A stretch of DNA of 64,000 nucleotides from CAVVYV01 sp963752585 (GTDB lineage: Bacteria; Actinomycetota; Thermoleophilia; Solirubrobacterales; 70-9): the NCBI GenBank assembly GCA_963752585.1, contig CAVVYV010000007.1, positions 1-64,000 of the forward strand. Reading direction: 5' to 3'. The position numbers and the translations under genes were made by a program. Positions 45,320 through 54,267 of the stretch are shown here, piece by piece; the stretch's first letter is position 1, and each line of letters opens with the position of its first letter. Below the pieces are notes generated by a model that saw nothing but the letters and a program-made list of their open reading frames with translations, was not told the DNA's origin and ran no database searches.

Positions 45320-47823
45320 TCAGGGGGCGCCGATCTTCTCGATGTCGGGGAGGATCTCCTTCGCGGGACTGTCCGACGGATTGCCGCCCGACGCGGGGGG
45401 TTGCTGCGAGCCCGGTGGGCTCGAGACACTCGGTACTTTGGGTGGCTTGCTTCGGCGGCCGCTGCCCGAGGGCCGGTCGTCCCTCCTGTCGGCGGTGGTC
45501 GGAGCCGGGGCCGAGGATCCATCGGTGTACGCGCCCGGCGCACCGTTCCCATCGCCATCCCCCTTCGTTGGCCGCCGAGACTCGGTGGTCTTCTGAGGCT
45601 TGGGCTCCTTAGGGGGCTCGAAGGAAACCGGAGCGGCCGGAGGCGGAGGAGTCAAGACGGGTTGGGCCGGCTCCGGAGAGGATCCACCCTCGCCGCCCGA
45701 AGATCGCACCGCCAAGAGAACCACCAGCGGAACCAAGACGGCTGCCGCGAGTGCGGCCCAACGCCGGCGCCCGCGGAGGGATCCCCGGGCCCAAGCTCCG
45801 TTGCGGCTGACGGCCGCGGGGGCGATCCCATCACCGGCCTTCTTCCGCTCCGCGGCCTTCCTCCAGCTTGGCGGCCTTCTTCCGCTTGGCGGCCTTCGCC
45901 CGCTCCGCGGCCTTCTTCCGCTTGGCGGCCTTCTTCCGCTTGGCGGCTTTCTCCCGCTCCGCGGCCCTCTCCCGCTCTCGGGCCCTCTCCCGCTCTCGGG
46001 CCTCGCGCTCTCTGGCGTCCTTCAGCTTGGCGGCCTTCGCCAACTCCGCGGCCTTCTCCCGCTCTCTGGCCTCCCGCTCTGTGGCCTCGCGCTCTCTGGT
46101 CTCCTTCAGCTTGGCGGCCTTCGCCAGCTCCGCGGCCTTCTCCCGCTCTCTGGCCTCCCGCTCTCTAGTCTTCTTCAGCTCAGCGGCCTTCGCCCGTTCG
46201 GCGGCCTTCTCCCGCTCTCTGGCCTCCCGCTCTCTGGCCTTCTTCAGCTTGGCGGCCCTCTTCCGCTCGGCTGCCTTCTCCCGCTCCGCGGCCTTCTTCA
46301 GCTTGGCGGCCCTCTTTCGCTCGGCCGTCTTCGCCCGCTCCGCGGCCCGCTCGCGTTCTCTGGCCTCCCGCTCTCTGGCCTCGCGCTCTCTGGCCTTCTT
46401 CAGCTCGGCGGCCCTCTTCCGCTCGGCGGCCTTCTGCCGCTCCGCGGCCCTCTCCCGCTCTCTTGCCTCCCGCTCTCTGGCTTCCCGCTCTCTCACCTTC
46501 TTCAGCTCGGCGGCCTTCGCCCGCTCCGCGGCCTTCTCCCGTTCTCTGGCTTCCCGCTCTCTGGCCTTCTTCAGCTCGGCGGCCTTCTTCCGCTCGGCGG
46601 CCTTCGCCCGCTCCGCGGCCTTCTTCCGCTTTTTGGCCTCCCGCTCTCTGGCCTTCTCCATCTTGGCGGCCTTCTTCAGCTCGGCGGCCTTCTCCCGCTG
46701 CTCGGCCTTCTCCCGCTCTCTGGCCTTCTTCAGCTCGGCGGCCTTCGCCCGCTCCGCGGCCCGCTCGCGTTCTCTGGCTTCCCGCTCTCTGGCCTCCCGC
46801 TCTCTGGCCTCCTTCAGCTCGGCGGCCTTCGCCCGCTCCGCGGCCTTCTCCCGCTCTCTGGCGTCGCGCTCTCTGGCCTTCGCCAGCTCTGCGGCCTTCG
46901 CCCGCTCCGCGGCCTTCTTCCGCTTTTTGGCCTCCCGCTCTCTGGCCTTCTCCAGCTTGGCGGCCTTCTTCAGCTCGGCGGCCTTCTCCCGCTGCTCGGC
47001 CTTCTCCCGCTCTCTGGCCTTCTTCAGCTCGGCGGCCTTCTCCCGCTCCGCGGCCTTCTTCAGCTTGGCGACCCTCTTCCGCTCGCTGGCCTCGCGCTCC
47101 TTGGCCTCCTTCAGCTCGGCGGCCTTCGCCAGCTCCGCGGCCTTCTCCCGCTCTCTGGCCTCCCGCTCTCTGGCCTTCTTCCAGCTTGGCGGCCTTCTCC
47201 CACTTCTCCGTTGCCGTCGGCGCGGCGCTCTCTCCACCCTCGGACACCGTCCCCTCTACATCCTTGGACAACCGCTCGAACCGCCAGGGAACTCCGGATA
47301 CCCGGCCCGAGACCGAACGTCCGCTCAGGGATCGCCGGAGCATTCGGGCCCATTTGCGGCTGATCGAAACCGCGAGGCCACCCCAGGGCCGACCCCCCAG
47401 GCGAGACCGCGGGGGGGTTCGTGCTCCGTTGCGGCTGACCGCCGAAGCGCCCCGGTGATCCTCCTCCCCTTGGCGTAGGAGCTCGTGCTCGATCGAGCGC
47501 GCAAGCATCTCCTTGCCCTGCTCGGGATGAAGCGCTCCCTCGAGCCGCCTCAGCGTCTCGGTGCTCGGGTGCCGCCCCTTCTCGATCCGGGCGACGGTCG
47601 CTTGGCTCACGTCCATCCTCCCGGCCAGCTCCTCTTGAGTGAGCCCGAGCTCCGTGCGACGCTTGGCGACCACACGCCCCAGCCGCTCCAGCCCGTTCCG
47701 AGCGTTGTTCAGAGGTTCACCGCGCTCCATCAGGTCGGAGTCGGATCGATCTCCCGACAGCGGCCTGAACCGCCACGGGACTCCCGATATGCCGCTGGCT
47801 TCCTTCTCCATAACCGGCGCCAT
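45320..47823 (-). CDS. XRE HTH - long charged helix - transmembrane protein within the dcw cluster (two frameshifts)
   Basis: About 830 residues after correcting extra bases near 47180 and 45865. Residues 40-100 are an XRE helix-turn-helix: AKRRTELGLTQEELAGRMDV, SQATVARIEKGRHPS. Basic linkers carry repeated motifs (SGVPWRF twice; AVSRNGA twice). Some 450 residues of Glu/Arg/Lys/Ala follow (REREAREREKAAELAKAAEL-type units), predicted as a single alpha-helix or coiled coil. Next come a helix, WAALAAAVLVPLVVLLAV, and a Pro/Ser-rich outer tail. The K/E/R/A frame has GC-rich third positions; the alternative Gly-rich frame does not. ATG at 47823 follows AAAGGG. The topology recalls RodZ, but the HTH type and rod differ. 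Its gene is antisense between mraY and murD. Confidence 0.7.
45830..47200. repeat. Low-complexity repeat region encoding the charged helix
   Basis: About 1.37 kb of imperfect repeats; on the plus strand they read as variations of GGCCTTCTCCCGCTCTCTGG and CTTCAGCTCGGCGGCCTTC. Units recur at irregular 21-66 base spacing. All six frames stay largely open here because of the composition, so apparent reading frames on the plus strand are not evidence of genes. Such DNA is prone to slippage and to assembly error. Confidence 0.9.
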
Positions 47824-48139
47824 GGTTCCCTTTCACTCGCGGACTCTTGAGAACTTCCCCCTTGAGTGATTCGGTGATTCGTGGACGAACATTCGATCCG
47901 CGGCGACACTACCAAATTTTGGGAAGGTTTCCCAAATTCCGGACGTAAAAATTGGTAGGGGGGTGGCGGCGAGGACCACCCCGGGGATCTGCGGTGGTTG
48001 GTTGCCTGGGTCTCTCTCAGGTTCGACTTGATCGTGAGAGTTGAGGGGCTGCGTCGGTCGCCACCAGGATAGGCAAGGGGTTTCGCCGTCCGACGCGAAA
48101 TGCGGTCATGGTGTTTATGTGAACGACCGCACGGATCGG
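47824..48139. promoter_or_regulatory. AT-rich intergenic region with nested inverted repeats
   Basis: 316 bases between the divergent HTH/membrane protein gene and murD. CTACCAAATTTT (47909-47920) and AAAAATTGGTAG (47947-47958) form an outer pair with one mismatch. Inside it TTTGGGAA (47918-47925) and TTCCCAAA (47929-47936) form a perfect inner pair. A further pair, CTCTCA and TGAGAG, lies near 48013-48039. The AT content is far above the surroundings. The element could be an operator of the adjacent XRE protein. No clear -10/-35 pair was identified for either gene. Confidence 0.55.
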
Positions 48140-49537
48140 ATGGCCGCTCGGCTTCGCCTGCGCCGCCCCCTCTCATCTCCGAAACCCCGCCCGCCGCTGC
48201 CCAAGGGCCCCTATCTGGTAGTCGGGCTGGCCCGCTCCGGGGCGGCGATCGCGCGCCTGCTCGCCGGCCGCGGCGAGCGCGTGATCGGCTGCGACTCCGG
48301 CGAGCCGCGGGAGGCGGAAGGGCTGGCGGAGGCAGGTGTCGAAGTCAGGTTGAAGGTGGACGGAACCGACCTTCTCGACGAGGCCAGGACACTGGTGAAG
48401 AGCCCCGGAGTGCCATCCGACGCGCCGGTGGTGAATGCCGCCCGGATGCGGGGTCTCGAGGTGACCGGAGAGCTCGAGCTCGCCTGGCGCCTGATTCCGA
48501 ACCCCTTCATCGCGGTGACCGGGACCAACGGCAAGACGACGACGACCGAGCTCCTCGGCCACGTTCATCGGGTCGCCGGGCTGCCGGTGGCGATCGCGGG
48601 CAACGTCGGCACCCCGCTCGCCTCGCTCGCCGGGAAGCTCGAGCCCGACGAGACCGTCGTCTGCGAGGCCTCGAGCTTCCAGCTCGAGGACTCTCGGCAC
48701 TTCGCCCCCGAGTGCGCGGTCCTGATCAACCTGGCAGCCGATCACCTCGACCGCCATGGCACCGTCGAGAGCTATCTCGAGGCGAAGCTGCGGATCTTCG
48801 CCAACCAGGGAAACGACGACGTCGCCGTCTACAACGGCGGGACGCCGGAGCTCCAGGGCCGTGACCTCGGCGGCTGCGCGCGCCGGGTGCGTTTCTGCCC
48901 ACAGACCGAGATGGCGGCGGACCCCGACTGCGAGGTGAGCCTCCGGGACGAGGTGATCTTCGCCGGCGATGAGCCGCTTCTCCGCACCGATCAGCTGAGG
49001 TTGCTCGGCCGCCACAACACCGAGAACGCGATGGCGGCGGCGGCGGCGGCGCTCGCAACCGGGATCCCCCGCGACTCCGTGGTCGACGGGCTCTCGTCCT
49101 TCGAGGGCGTCCCGCACCGGCTCGAGCGGCTGCGGGAGCTCGGCGGGGTCCTCTACGTCAACGACTCGAAGGCGACGAACGTCGCCTCGGCGATCGCCGG
49201 GATCGAGGCGTTCGAGGGCGGCCTCCATCTGATCGCGGGCGGATCGCTTAAGGGGGAGAGCTTCGAGCCGCTACTCGAGCCGGTCAAGGCCCGCTGCCGG
49301 GCGTGCTACCTGGTCGGGGAGGCCGCCGAGCAGCTCTCCGCCGCGCTCGCTCCGGCCGAGCCGAAGGTGACGCTGCTCGGGGCGCGGACCCTGGAGCGCG
49401 CGGTCGAGGCCGCGGCGGAGCGAGCCCAACCCGGCGAGGTGGTCCTGCTCTCGCCGGCCTGCGCCAGCTTCGACGCCTTCGCTGACTTCGAGGAGCGCGG
49501 CGAGCGCTTTCGCGGGCTGGTGGAGGCGCTCGGATGA
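48140..49537 (+). CDS. murD: UDP-MurNAc-L-alanine:D-glutamate ligase MurD
   Basis: About 465 residues from ATG 48140; an in-frame GTG at 48119 is an alternative. YLVVGLARSGAAIARLLAGR at the N-terminus, VKSPGVPSDAPVV, then the P-loop IAVTGTNGKTTTTELLGHVH near residue 125. Also VCEASSFQLEDSRHFAPECA, NLAADHLDRHGTVESYLEAK and the C-terminal VLYVNDSKATNVASAIAGIE and LIAGGSLKGESFEPL. LLSPACASFDAFADFEERG is the usual end motif. Cytoplasmic step adding D-glutamate. The ftsW gene follows after 31 bases. Confidence 0.96.
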   Translation: MAARLRLRRPLSSPKPRPPLPKGPYLVVGLARSGAAIARLLAGRGERVIGCDSGEPREAEGLAEAGVEVRLKVDGTDLLDEARTLVKSPGVPSDAPVVNAARMRGLEVTGELELAWRLIPNPFIAVTGTNGKTTTTELLGHVHRVAGLPVAIAGNVGTPLASLAGKLEPDETVVCEASSFQLEDSRHFAPECAVLINLAADHLDRHGTVESYLEAKLRIFANQGNDDVAVYNGGTPELQGRDLGGCARRVRFCPQTEMAADPDCEVSLRDEVIFAGDEPLLRTDQLRLLGRHNTENAMAAAAAALATGIPRDSVVDGLSSFEGVPHRLERLRELGGVLYVNDSKATNVASAIAGIEAFEGGLHLIAGGSLKGESFEPLLEPVKARCRACYLVGEAAEQLSAALAPAEPKVTLLGARTLERAVEAAAERAQPGEVVLLSPACASFDAFADFEERGERFRGLVEALG

Positions 49538-49568
49538 GCGCCTCCTTAGCCCTGATGGAGGGCCTCGG

Positions 49569-50945
49569 ATGAGCGCCGGTCGGGGCAGATCGCGCTCGGC
49601 GCCGCCGCTCGAGTACTCGCTGCTGCTCACCGCCACCCTCTGCCTGCTCGCCCTGGGCGCGGTGATGGTGTTCAGCGCAAGCTCTGCCAAGAGCCTGCTC
49701 GCCGAGGGAGGCGGCGACGGCTTCTACTACCTGAAGCGGACCGTGATCTTCGCTGGGATCGGCCTCGTGGTCCTGCGCTTCGCCTCGATCAAGGGGGTCC
49801 AGGTGGTCCGGCTGCTCACCCCGGCCCTGCTGGCCCTCTCGATCTTCCTCTTGATCGCGGTCCTCCTGCCAGGGGTCGGCAGCACCGTCAACGGGGCCCA
49901 GCGCTGGCTCGGCGCCGGGCTGTTCCAGTTCCAGCCCTCAGAGCTGGCGAAGTTCGCGGTCATCCTCTACGGCGCCCACCTGCTGGCGGCGCGCCCGAAG
50001 CGGGCGCGCAACCTCGAAGGGCTGATGCCGTACCTGCTGGTGGTCGGCCTGGCGGCGCTGCTGATCGCCCGCCAGCCCGATCTCGGCTCCGCGACCGTGC
50101 TCTGCTTCGCCGTCTGCTGCGTGCTCTTTGCCGCCGGCGTCAGGCCCCGGACCCTGGCGCCGGTCGGCGCGGTGATCGCGATCGCCGGGCTGGCGATGAT
50201 CGCGATGAATCCCTACCAGCAGGAGCGGCTCACCGGCTTCCTCAACCCGGGTGGCGATTCGACCGGGGCGGGCTTCCAGGGCACCCAGGCGACGATCGCG
50301 GTCGGCTCGGGCAGCATCCTCGGGGTTGGCCTCGGCGAGAGCGTCCAGAAGGCCTCGTACCTGCCCGAGGCCCACACCGACATGGTCGCCGCCGTCCTCG
50401 GCGAGGAGACCGGGCTCGCCGGGATGGTGGTCCTGATCGGGCTCTTCGGGATGTTCGGCTACGCCGGCTTCCGTGCCGCGCATCGGGCCCGCGACCGGTT
50501 CAGCAAGCTCCTCGCGGCGGGGCTGACTTCGCTGATCATGGCCCAGGCGGCGGTCAACCTGTTCGCGGTGCTTGGCCTCGCGCCCCTCACCGGAGTGCCG
50601 CTGCCCTTTGTCTCTTACGGCGGCACCAGCCTGGTGATCACCCTCGCGGCCGCAGGATTGATCCTCAACGTCGCCCGGAGGCCCGCAGCGGCGGGTGCTC
50701 GGCGGCGCCCGGCGAGTGCCTCTACTCGATCGCGGCGGGCGGCGTCGAGCGGCTCGGCCGGGGCCGCTGCAAGACTTCGCCTGGTCGAGGGCGAAACCGG
50801 TAATGCAAGGGTGCTCCGAGCGAAGCGAGGAGCAACCCGTACTACGAGAAAGCGCGCAACCAGTGGCACGAGTCGTGATAGCGGCCGGCGGCACGGCGGG
50901 GCACGTCGTGCCGGCGATCGCCGTCGCCGACGCGCTGCGCGCTGA
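49569..50945 (+). CDS. ftsW: Septal peptidoglycan polymerase FtsW (SEDS)
   Basis: Ten or so membrane helices. SEDS signatures: VMVFSASSAKSL, GAQRWLGAGLFQFQPSELAK near residue 115, ARQPDLGSATVLCFAVCCVL, YLPEAHTDMVAAVLGEETGL and the C-terminal LPFVSYGGTSLVITLAAAGL. It polymerises lipid II glycan strands together with FtsI. The reading frame runs past the usual end into a basic, low-complexity tail and overlaps murG by 83 bases; a one-base error could hide a true stop at 50801-50803. ATG at 49569. murD precedes it closely. Confidence 0.95.
   Translation: MSAGRGRSRSAPPLEYSLLLTATLCLLALGAVMVFSASSAKSLLAEGGGDGFYYLKRTVIFAGIGLVVLRFASIKGVQVVRLLTPALLALSIFLLIAVLLPGVGSTVNGAQRWLGAGLFQFQPSELAKFAVILYGAHLLAARPKRARNLEGLMPYLLVVGLAALLIARQPDLGSATVLCFAVCCVLFAAGVRPRTLAPVGAVIAIAGLAMIAMNPYQQERLTGFLNPGGDSTGAGFQGTQATIAVGSGSILGVGLGESVQKASYLPEAHTDMVAAVLGEETGLAGMVVLIGLFGMFGYAGFRAAHRARDRFSKLLAAGLTSLIMAQAAVNLFAVLGLAPLTGVPLPFVSYGGTSLVITLAAAGLILNVARRPAAAGARRRPASASTRSRRAASSGSAGAAARLRLVEGETGNARVLRAKRGATRTTRKRATSGTSRDSGRRHGGARRAGDRRRRRAAR
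50809..50838. repeat. Short hairpin element, copy A
   Basis: GGGTGCTCC and GGAGCAACCC frame a CGAAGC-containing loop, forming a stem with one extra A. A second copy with a compensated stem is at 57465-57495. It lies just before the murG start. Confidence 0.5.
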
Positions 50946-51938
50946 GGGCGCCCAGGTCAGCTTCCTCGGCACCCGCGAGCGGGCCGAGGCTGAGCTGGTG
51001 CCAGCGGCCGGCTACGAGCTCGACTTCCTCCGGGTGAGCGGCCTCGATCGGCGCAATCCCCTGCGCGCCGCGCTCGCCGCGATTCGCTCCGCGCGCGCCG
51101 TCCGCGAGGCCCGGCGGCTGCTCGCCGAGCGAGGCGCCGAGGCAGTCCTCGGCGGCGGCGGATACGTCGCCGGCCCGGCGGGGCTGGCGGCGCTCCGAAG
51201 CGGGCTCCCGCTGGTGCTGACCGAGGCCGACAGCCACCTGGGCCTCGCCAACCGGCTGCTCGCCAGGCGCGCAAGGCGAGTCTGCCTCGCCTTTCCGATT
51301 CCCGGGCGTGAGGGGGACCCCTACATGGTCACCGGGCGCCCGGTCCCGCGCGCCGTCCTCGAGGCCGACCGCGGGGCGGCCCGGGCCCGGTTCGAGCTCG
51401 CCGTCAACGAGCGTTGCCTGACGGTGATCGGCGGCAGCCTCGGGGCGCGCTCGATCAACCTGGCCGCCTTCGCGGCCTTTGCCGAGCGCGACCCGGGAGT
51501 GCAGGGTGATCCACGTCGCCGGGCGCCGGGATTACCCCGAGCCTCGAGCGGCGCTGGCGCGAGGCGGGATCGCCACGCCGCTACGCGCTGCTCGCCTACG
51601 AGCCCGACCTCGGCGACGTCCTCGCCGCCGCCGATCTGGTCCTCGCCCGGGCCGGGGGCTCGGTGATGGAGATCGCCGCCGCCGGCCGGCCGGCGGTGCT
51701 GGTCCCCTACCCGCACGCGACCGGCAACCATCAGGACGCCAACGCCCGCTGGATGGCCGACGCCGGGGCCGCGGTGGTGATCCCCGACGCCGAGCTCGAG
51801 CCCGCCCGCCTCGCCTCGCTGGTCACCGGGCTGCTCGGCGACAGGGACCGCCTCGCCGAGATGGCGGCGGCCTCGGCGCGGCTCGCCCGCCCCGATGCCG
51901 CAGAGCGGATCGCCGCCGAGGTCCTGGGGGCGATCTAG
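50863..51938 (+). CDS. murG: N-acetylglucosaminyltransferase MurG (two frameshifts)
   Basis: Converts lipid I to lipid II on the inner membrane face. GTG at 50863 gives VARVVIAAGGTAGHVVPAIA, the donor/acceptor Gly loop. Then AVLGGGGYVAGPAGLAALRS, LTEADSHLGLANRLLARRAR, VTGRPVPRAV and VIGGSLGARSINLAAFAAFA. Frame changes near 51505 and 51543 lead to VIHVAGRRDYPE and AADLVLARAGGSVMEIAAAG, then PYPHATGNHQDANARWMADA, all GT-B MurG motifs. Because this enzyme should be essential and single-copy, its breaks are strong evidence of sequence error. The stop overlaps murC. Confidence 0.93.
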
Positions 51939-53356
51939 TGCCCCGTCACCCAAACTGGAAGGACCGCAAGCTCCACTTCATCGCGATCGGCGGCGCCGGG
52001 ATGAGCGGGCTGGCATTGGTCTGCCGCGACCTCGGCGCCGAGGTGACCGGCTCCGATCGCGCCGAGTCCTCCTACCTCGAGCGGCTGCGGGCGGCGGGGC
52101 TCGAGCCGCGGCTCGGCCACGACGCCGGCCAGGTGCCGGCCGACGCCGAGGTGGTCGTCTCGACCGCGATCGCGGACGACAATCCCGAGCTCGAGATCGC
52201 CCGCGAGCGTGGCCAGCGAATCCTTCACCGGGGCGCGCTCCTCGCCGAGCTCTGCGCCGAGCGGCGTCTGCTGGCGGTCGCCGGCACCCACGGGAAGACG
52301 ACGACGGCGGCGATGTGCGCGCACGCGCTCCGGGCGAGCGGCGCCGACCCTGCCTTCTTCCTCGGCGGAGAGCTGCCGGGCGCCGGTCCCGGCGGCGAGC
52401 CGGCGAACGCCGGCTGGGGCGAGGGGGAGTGGGTGATCGCCGAGGCGGACGAGAGCGACGCAAGCTTCCTCGAGCTCCGCCCGGAGGTCGCGGTGGTCAC
52501 CAACCTCGAGCTCGACCATCACTCGCGCTGGGGCTCCCTGGCGGAGCTGGCGAGGGCGTTCGAGCGGTTCGCGGCGCCCGCCGACGGGGTTGTCGCGGGC
52601 TCGGGCGTTCCGCTGGCGACGGCCGCCGAGCGCGACGAGATCCGGTTCGCCCTCGAGCCCGATCCGGCCGGCCCCGCTCCCGCCCGCGAGGCGAACCTGC
52701 TGGCGAGCGGGATCGAGACGCTGCCCGGGGGCGGCAGCCGCTTCCACGCCCGGGGCGCGGGGATCGACACCGAGGTGACCCTCGCGGTGCCGGGGCGCCA
52801 CAACGTCGCCAACGCGATTGCGGCCCTCGCCGGCCTCCACCTGGGGGGAGCCGACGTGACCGCCGCTGCCGCCGCGCTCGCCGACTTCCCGGGGGTCGCG
52901 CGGCGGTTCGAGCGCAAGGGCACCCGCAACGGGGCGGCGATCTACGACGACTACGCCCACCACCCGACCGAGGTCAGCGCCGCCCTCGAGGCGGCGCGAG
53001 AGCTCGGCCCGAGCCGGCTGATCGCCGCCTTCCAGCCCCACCTCTACTCGCGCACCAAGGCGCTCGCGAGCGAGTTTGGCCGCGCCCTCGCCGCCGCCGA
53101 TGAGATCGCCGTCCTCGACGTCTACCCGGCGCGCGAGGAGCCGGTCGGGCGCCTGGAGGGAGTGAGCGGGCTGATGGTCGCCGAGGCCGCGGCCGAGCGA
53201 GCCGGGGGGCGCCCGGTCTGGTGGGTCCCCGACGCGGCGGCGGCCGCGGCGGCGCTCGGCCCCCGGCTGGGCGAGGGCGATTTGCTGGTGACTATCGGGG
53301 CCGGTGACATCTACGAGCTCGCCGAGGCGCTCGCCGACGACGGGGAGCGATCGTGA
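51938..53356 (+). CDS. murC: UDP-MurNAc:L-alanine ligase MurC
   Basis: 472 residues. GTG at 51938 shares a base with the murG stop. LHFIAIGGAGMSGLALVCRD is the N-terminal Rossmann motif; VAGTHGKTTTAAMCAHAL near residue 112 is the P-loop. VIAEADESDASFLELRPEVA, VVTNLELDHHSRWGSLAELA, NVANAIAALAGLHLGGADV and YDDYAHHPTEVSAALEAARE followed by FQPHLYSRTKALASEF are family signatures. First Mur ligase of the pathway, adding L-alanine. It overlaps murB by four bases. Confidence 0.98.
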   Translation: MPRHPNWKDRKLHFIAIGGAGMSGLALVCRDLGAEVTGSDRAESSYLERLRAAGLEPRLGHDAGQVPADAEVVVSTAIADDNPELEIARERGQRILHRGALLAELCAERRLLAVAGTHGKTTTAAMCAHALRASGADPAFFLGGELPGAGPGGEPANAGWGEGEWVIAEADESDASFLELRPEVAVVTNLELDHHSRWGSLAELARAFERFAAPADGVVAGSGVPLATAAERDEIRFALEPDPAGPAPAREANLLASGIETLPGGGSRFHARGAGIDTEVTLAVPGRHNVANAIAALAGLHLGGADVTAAAAALADFPGVARRFERKGTRNGAAIYDDYAHHPTEVSAALEAARELGPSRLIAAFQPHLYSRTKALASEFGRALAAADEIAVLDVYPAREEPVGRLEGVSGLMVAEAAAERAGGRPVWWVPDAAAAAAALGPRLGEGDLLVTIGAGDIYELAEALADDGERS

Positions 53357-54267
53357 AGCGGCCAGGCGGCGTCGAGGCGAACTACCCGCTCGCGCGGCTG
53401 ACCACGATCCGGGCGGGCGGCCCCGCCGACTACTTCGCCCGTCCCGAGTCCGAGCGGGGGGTCGCCGAGCTGCTCGCCTGGGCGGAATCGGAGAGCCTCG
53501 CGGTCGCTGTGGTCGGATCGGGCTCGAACCTGCTGGTCTCCGACAAGGGCTTCCGCGGCCTGGTCCTGAAGCTGGCGGGCGACCTCACCCGGATCGAGCA
53601 GCGCGAGCTGCGGGTGGTCTGCGGCGGTGGTGCCAGGCTCCCCTCGGCGGCGGCCCGGGCGGCGGGCTGGGGCTTGGGCGGGCTCGAGTTCGGGGTGAAC
53701 ATCCCCGGCACCGTCGGGGGGGCCGTACGGATGAACGCGAACGCCTATGGCGGCGAGCTCGGCAGGGTGCTCGAGTGGGTGACGGTCTCCACAGCGGAGG
53801 GCAGCGAGCGGCGCCGGCCCGAGCAGCTCGGGCTCCGTTATCGCGCCTCCGACCTGGGCGAGGGCGAGGTGGTCGCCCGCGCTTCGTTCGCGCTCGCCGA
53901 GGCCGATCCCGCCGAGGTGAAGGCGACGATGGGGGAGATGCGCCGGCGCCGCCGTGAGGCCCAGCCCTCCGGGATCAAGACCTTCGGCTCGACCTTCGTC
54001 AACCCGGACGACCCTCGCGCCGAGGGCCGCTCGGCCGGCCAGCTCCTCGACGCCGCCGGATGTCGCGGCCTCGAGCGGGGTGGGGCGAGGCTATCGCCGA
54101 AGCACGCCAACTTCGTCGAGAACGCCTCCGGCGCCACCACCGCCGACGTCCTCGCGGTGATGGCGGCCGCGCGGCGGCGCGTCCACGAGCGCTTCGGGGT
54201 GGTGCTGGAGCCCGAGGTGCAGGTCCTCGGCGACGTCGAGTGGCCGGAGGAGTGGCGGCTGTCGTGA
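53353..54267 (+). CDS. murB: UDP-N-acetylenolpyruvoylglucosamine reductase MurB
   Basis: 304 residues, type II-like. FAD-binding motifs TTIRAGGPADYFARPES, VVGSGSNLLVSDKGFRGLVL and GLEFGVNIPGTVGGAVRMNA with NAYGGELGRVLEWV. The catalytic Ser region is IKTFGSTFVNPDD, and the C-terminal motif RLSPKHANFVENASGATTAD is complete. It uses NADPH and FAD to make UDP-MurNAc. GTG at 53353 overlaps murC, and the stop overlaps ftsQ by four bases. Confidence 0.97.
   Translation: MKRPGGVEANYPLARLTTIRAGGPADYFARPESERGVAELLAWAESESLAVAVVGSGSNLLVSDKGFRGLVLKLAGDLTRIEQRELRVVCGGGARLPSAAARAAGWGLGGLEFGVNIPGTVGGAVRMNANAYGGELGRVLEWVTVSTAEGSERRRPEQLGLRYRASDLGEGEVVARASFALAEADPAEVKATMGEMRRRRREAQPSGIKTFGSTFVNPDDPRAEGRSAGQLLDAAGCRGLERGGARLSPKHANFVENASGATTADVLAVMAAARRRVHERFGVVLEPEVQVLGDVEWPEEWRLS

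Noticed and set aside
45600..47363. Plus-strand frame of 587 codons reading LPLxGLLPLGG-type repeats, like a leucine-rich or pentapeptide repeat protein
   Set aside because: It is the complement of the K/E/R/A repeat. The minus-strand frame connects to an HTH and a membrane helix and has GC-rich third positions; the plus frame connects to nothing.
45868..47478. Second plus-strand frame of Ala/Ser/Phe/Arg repeats
   Set aside because: Same compositional reason; no start signal, signal peptide or flanking domain.
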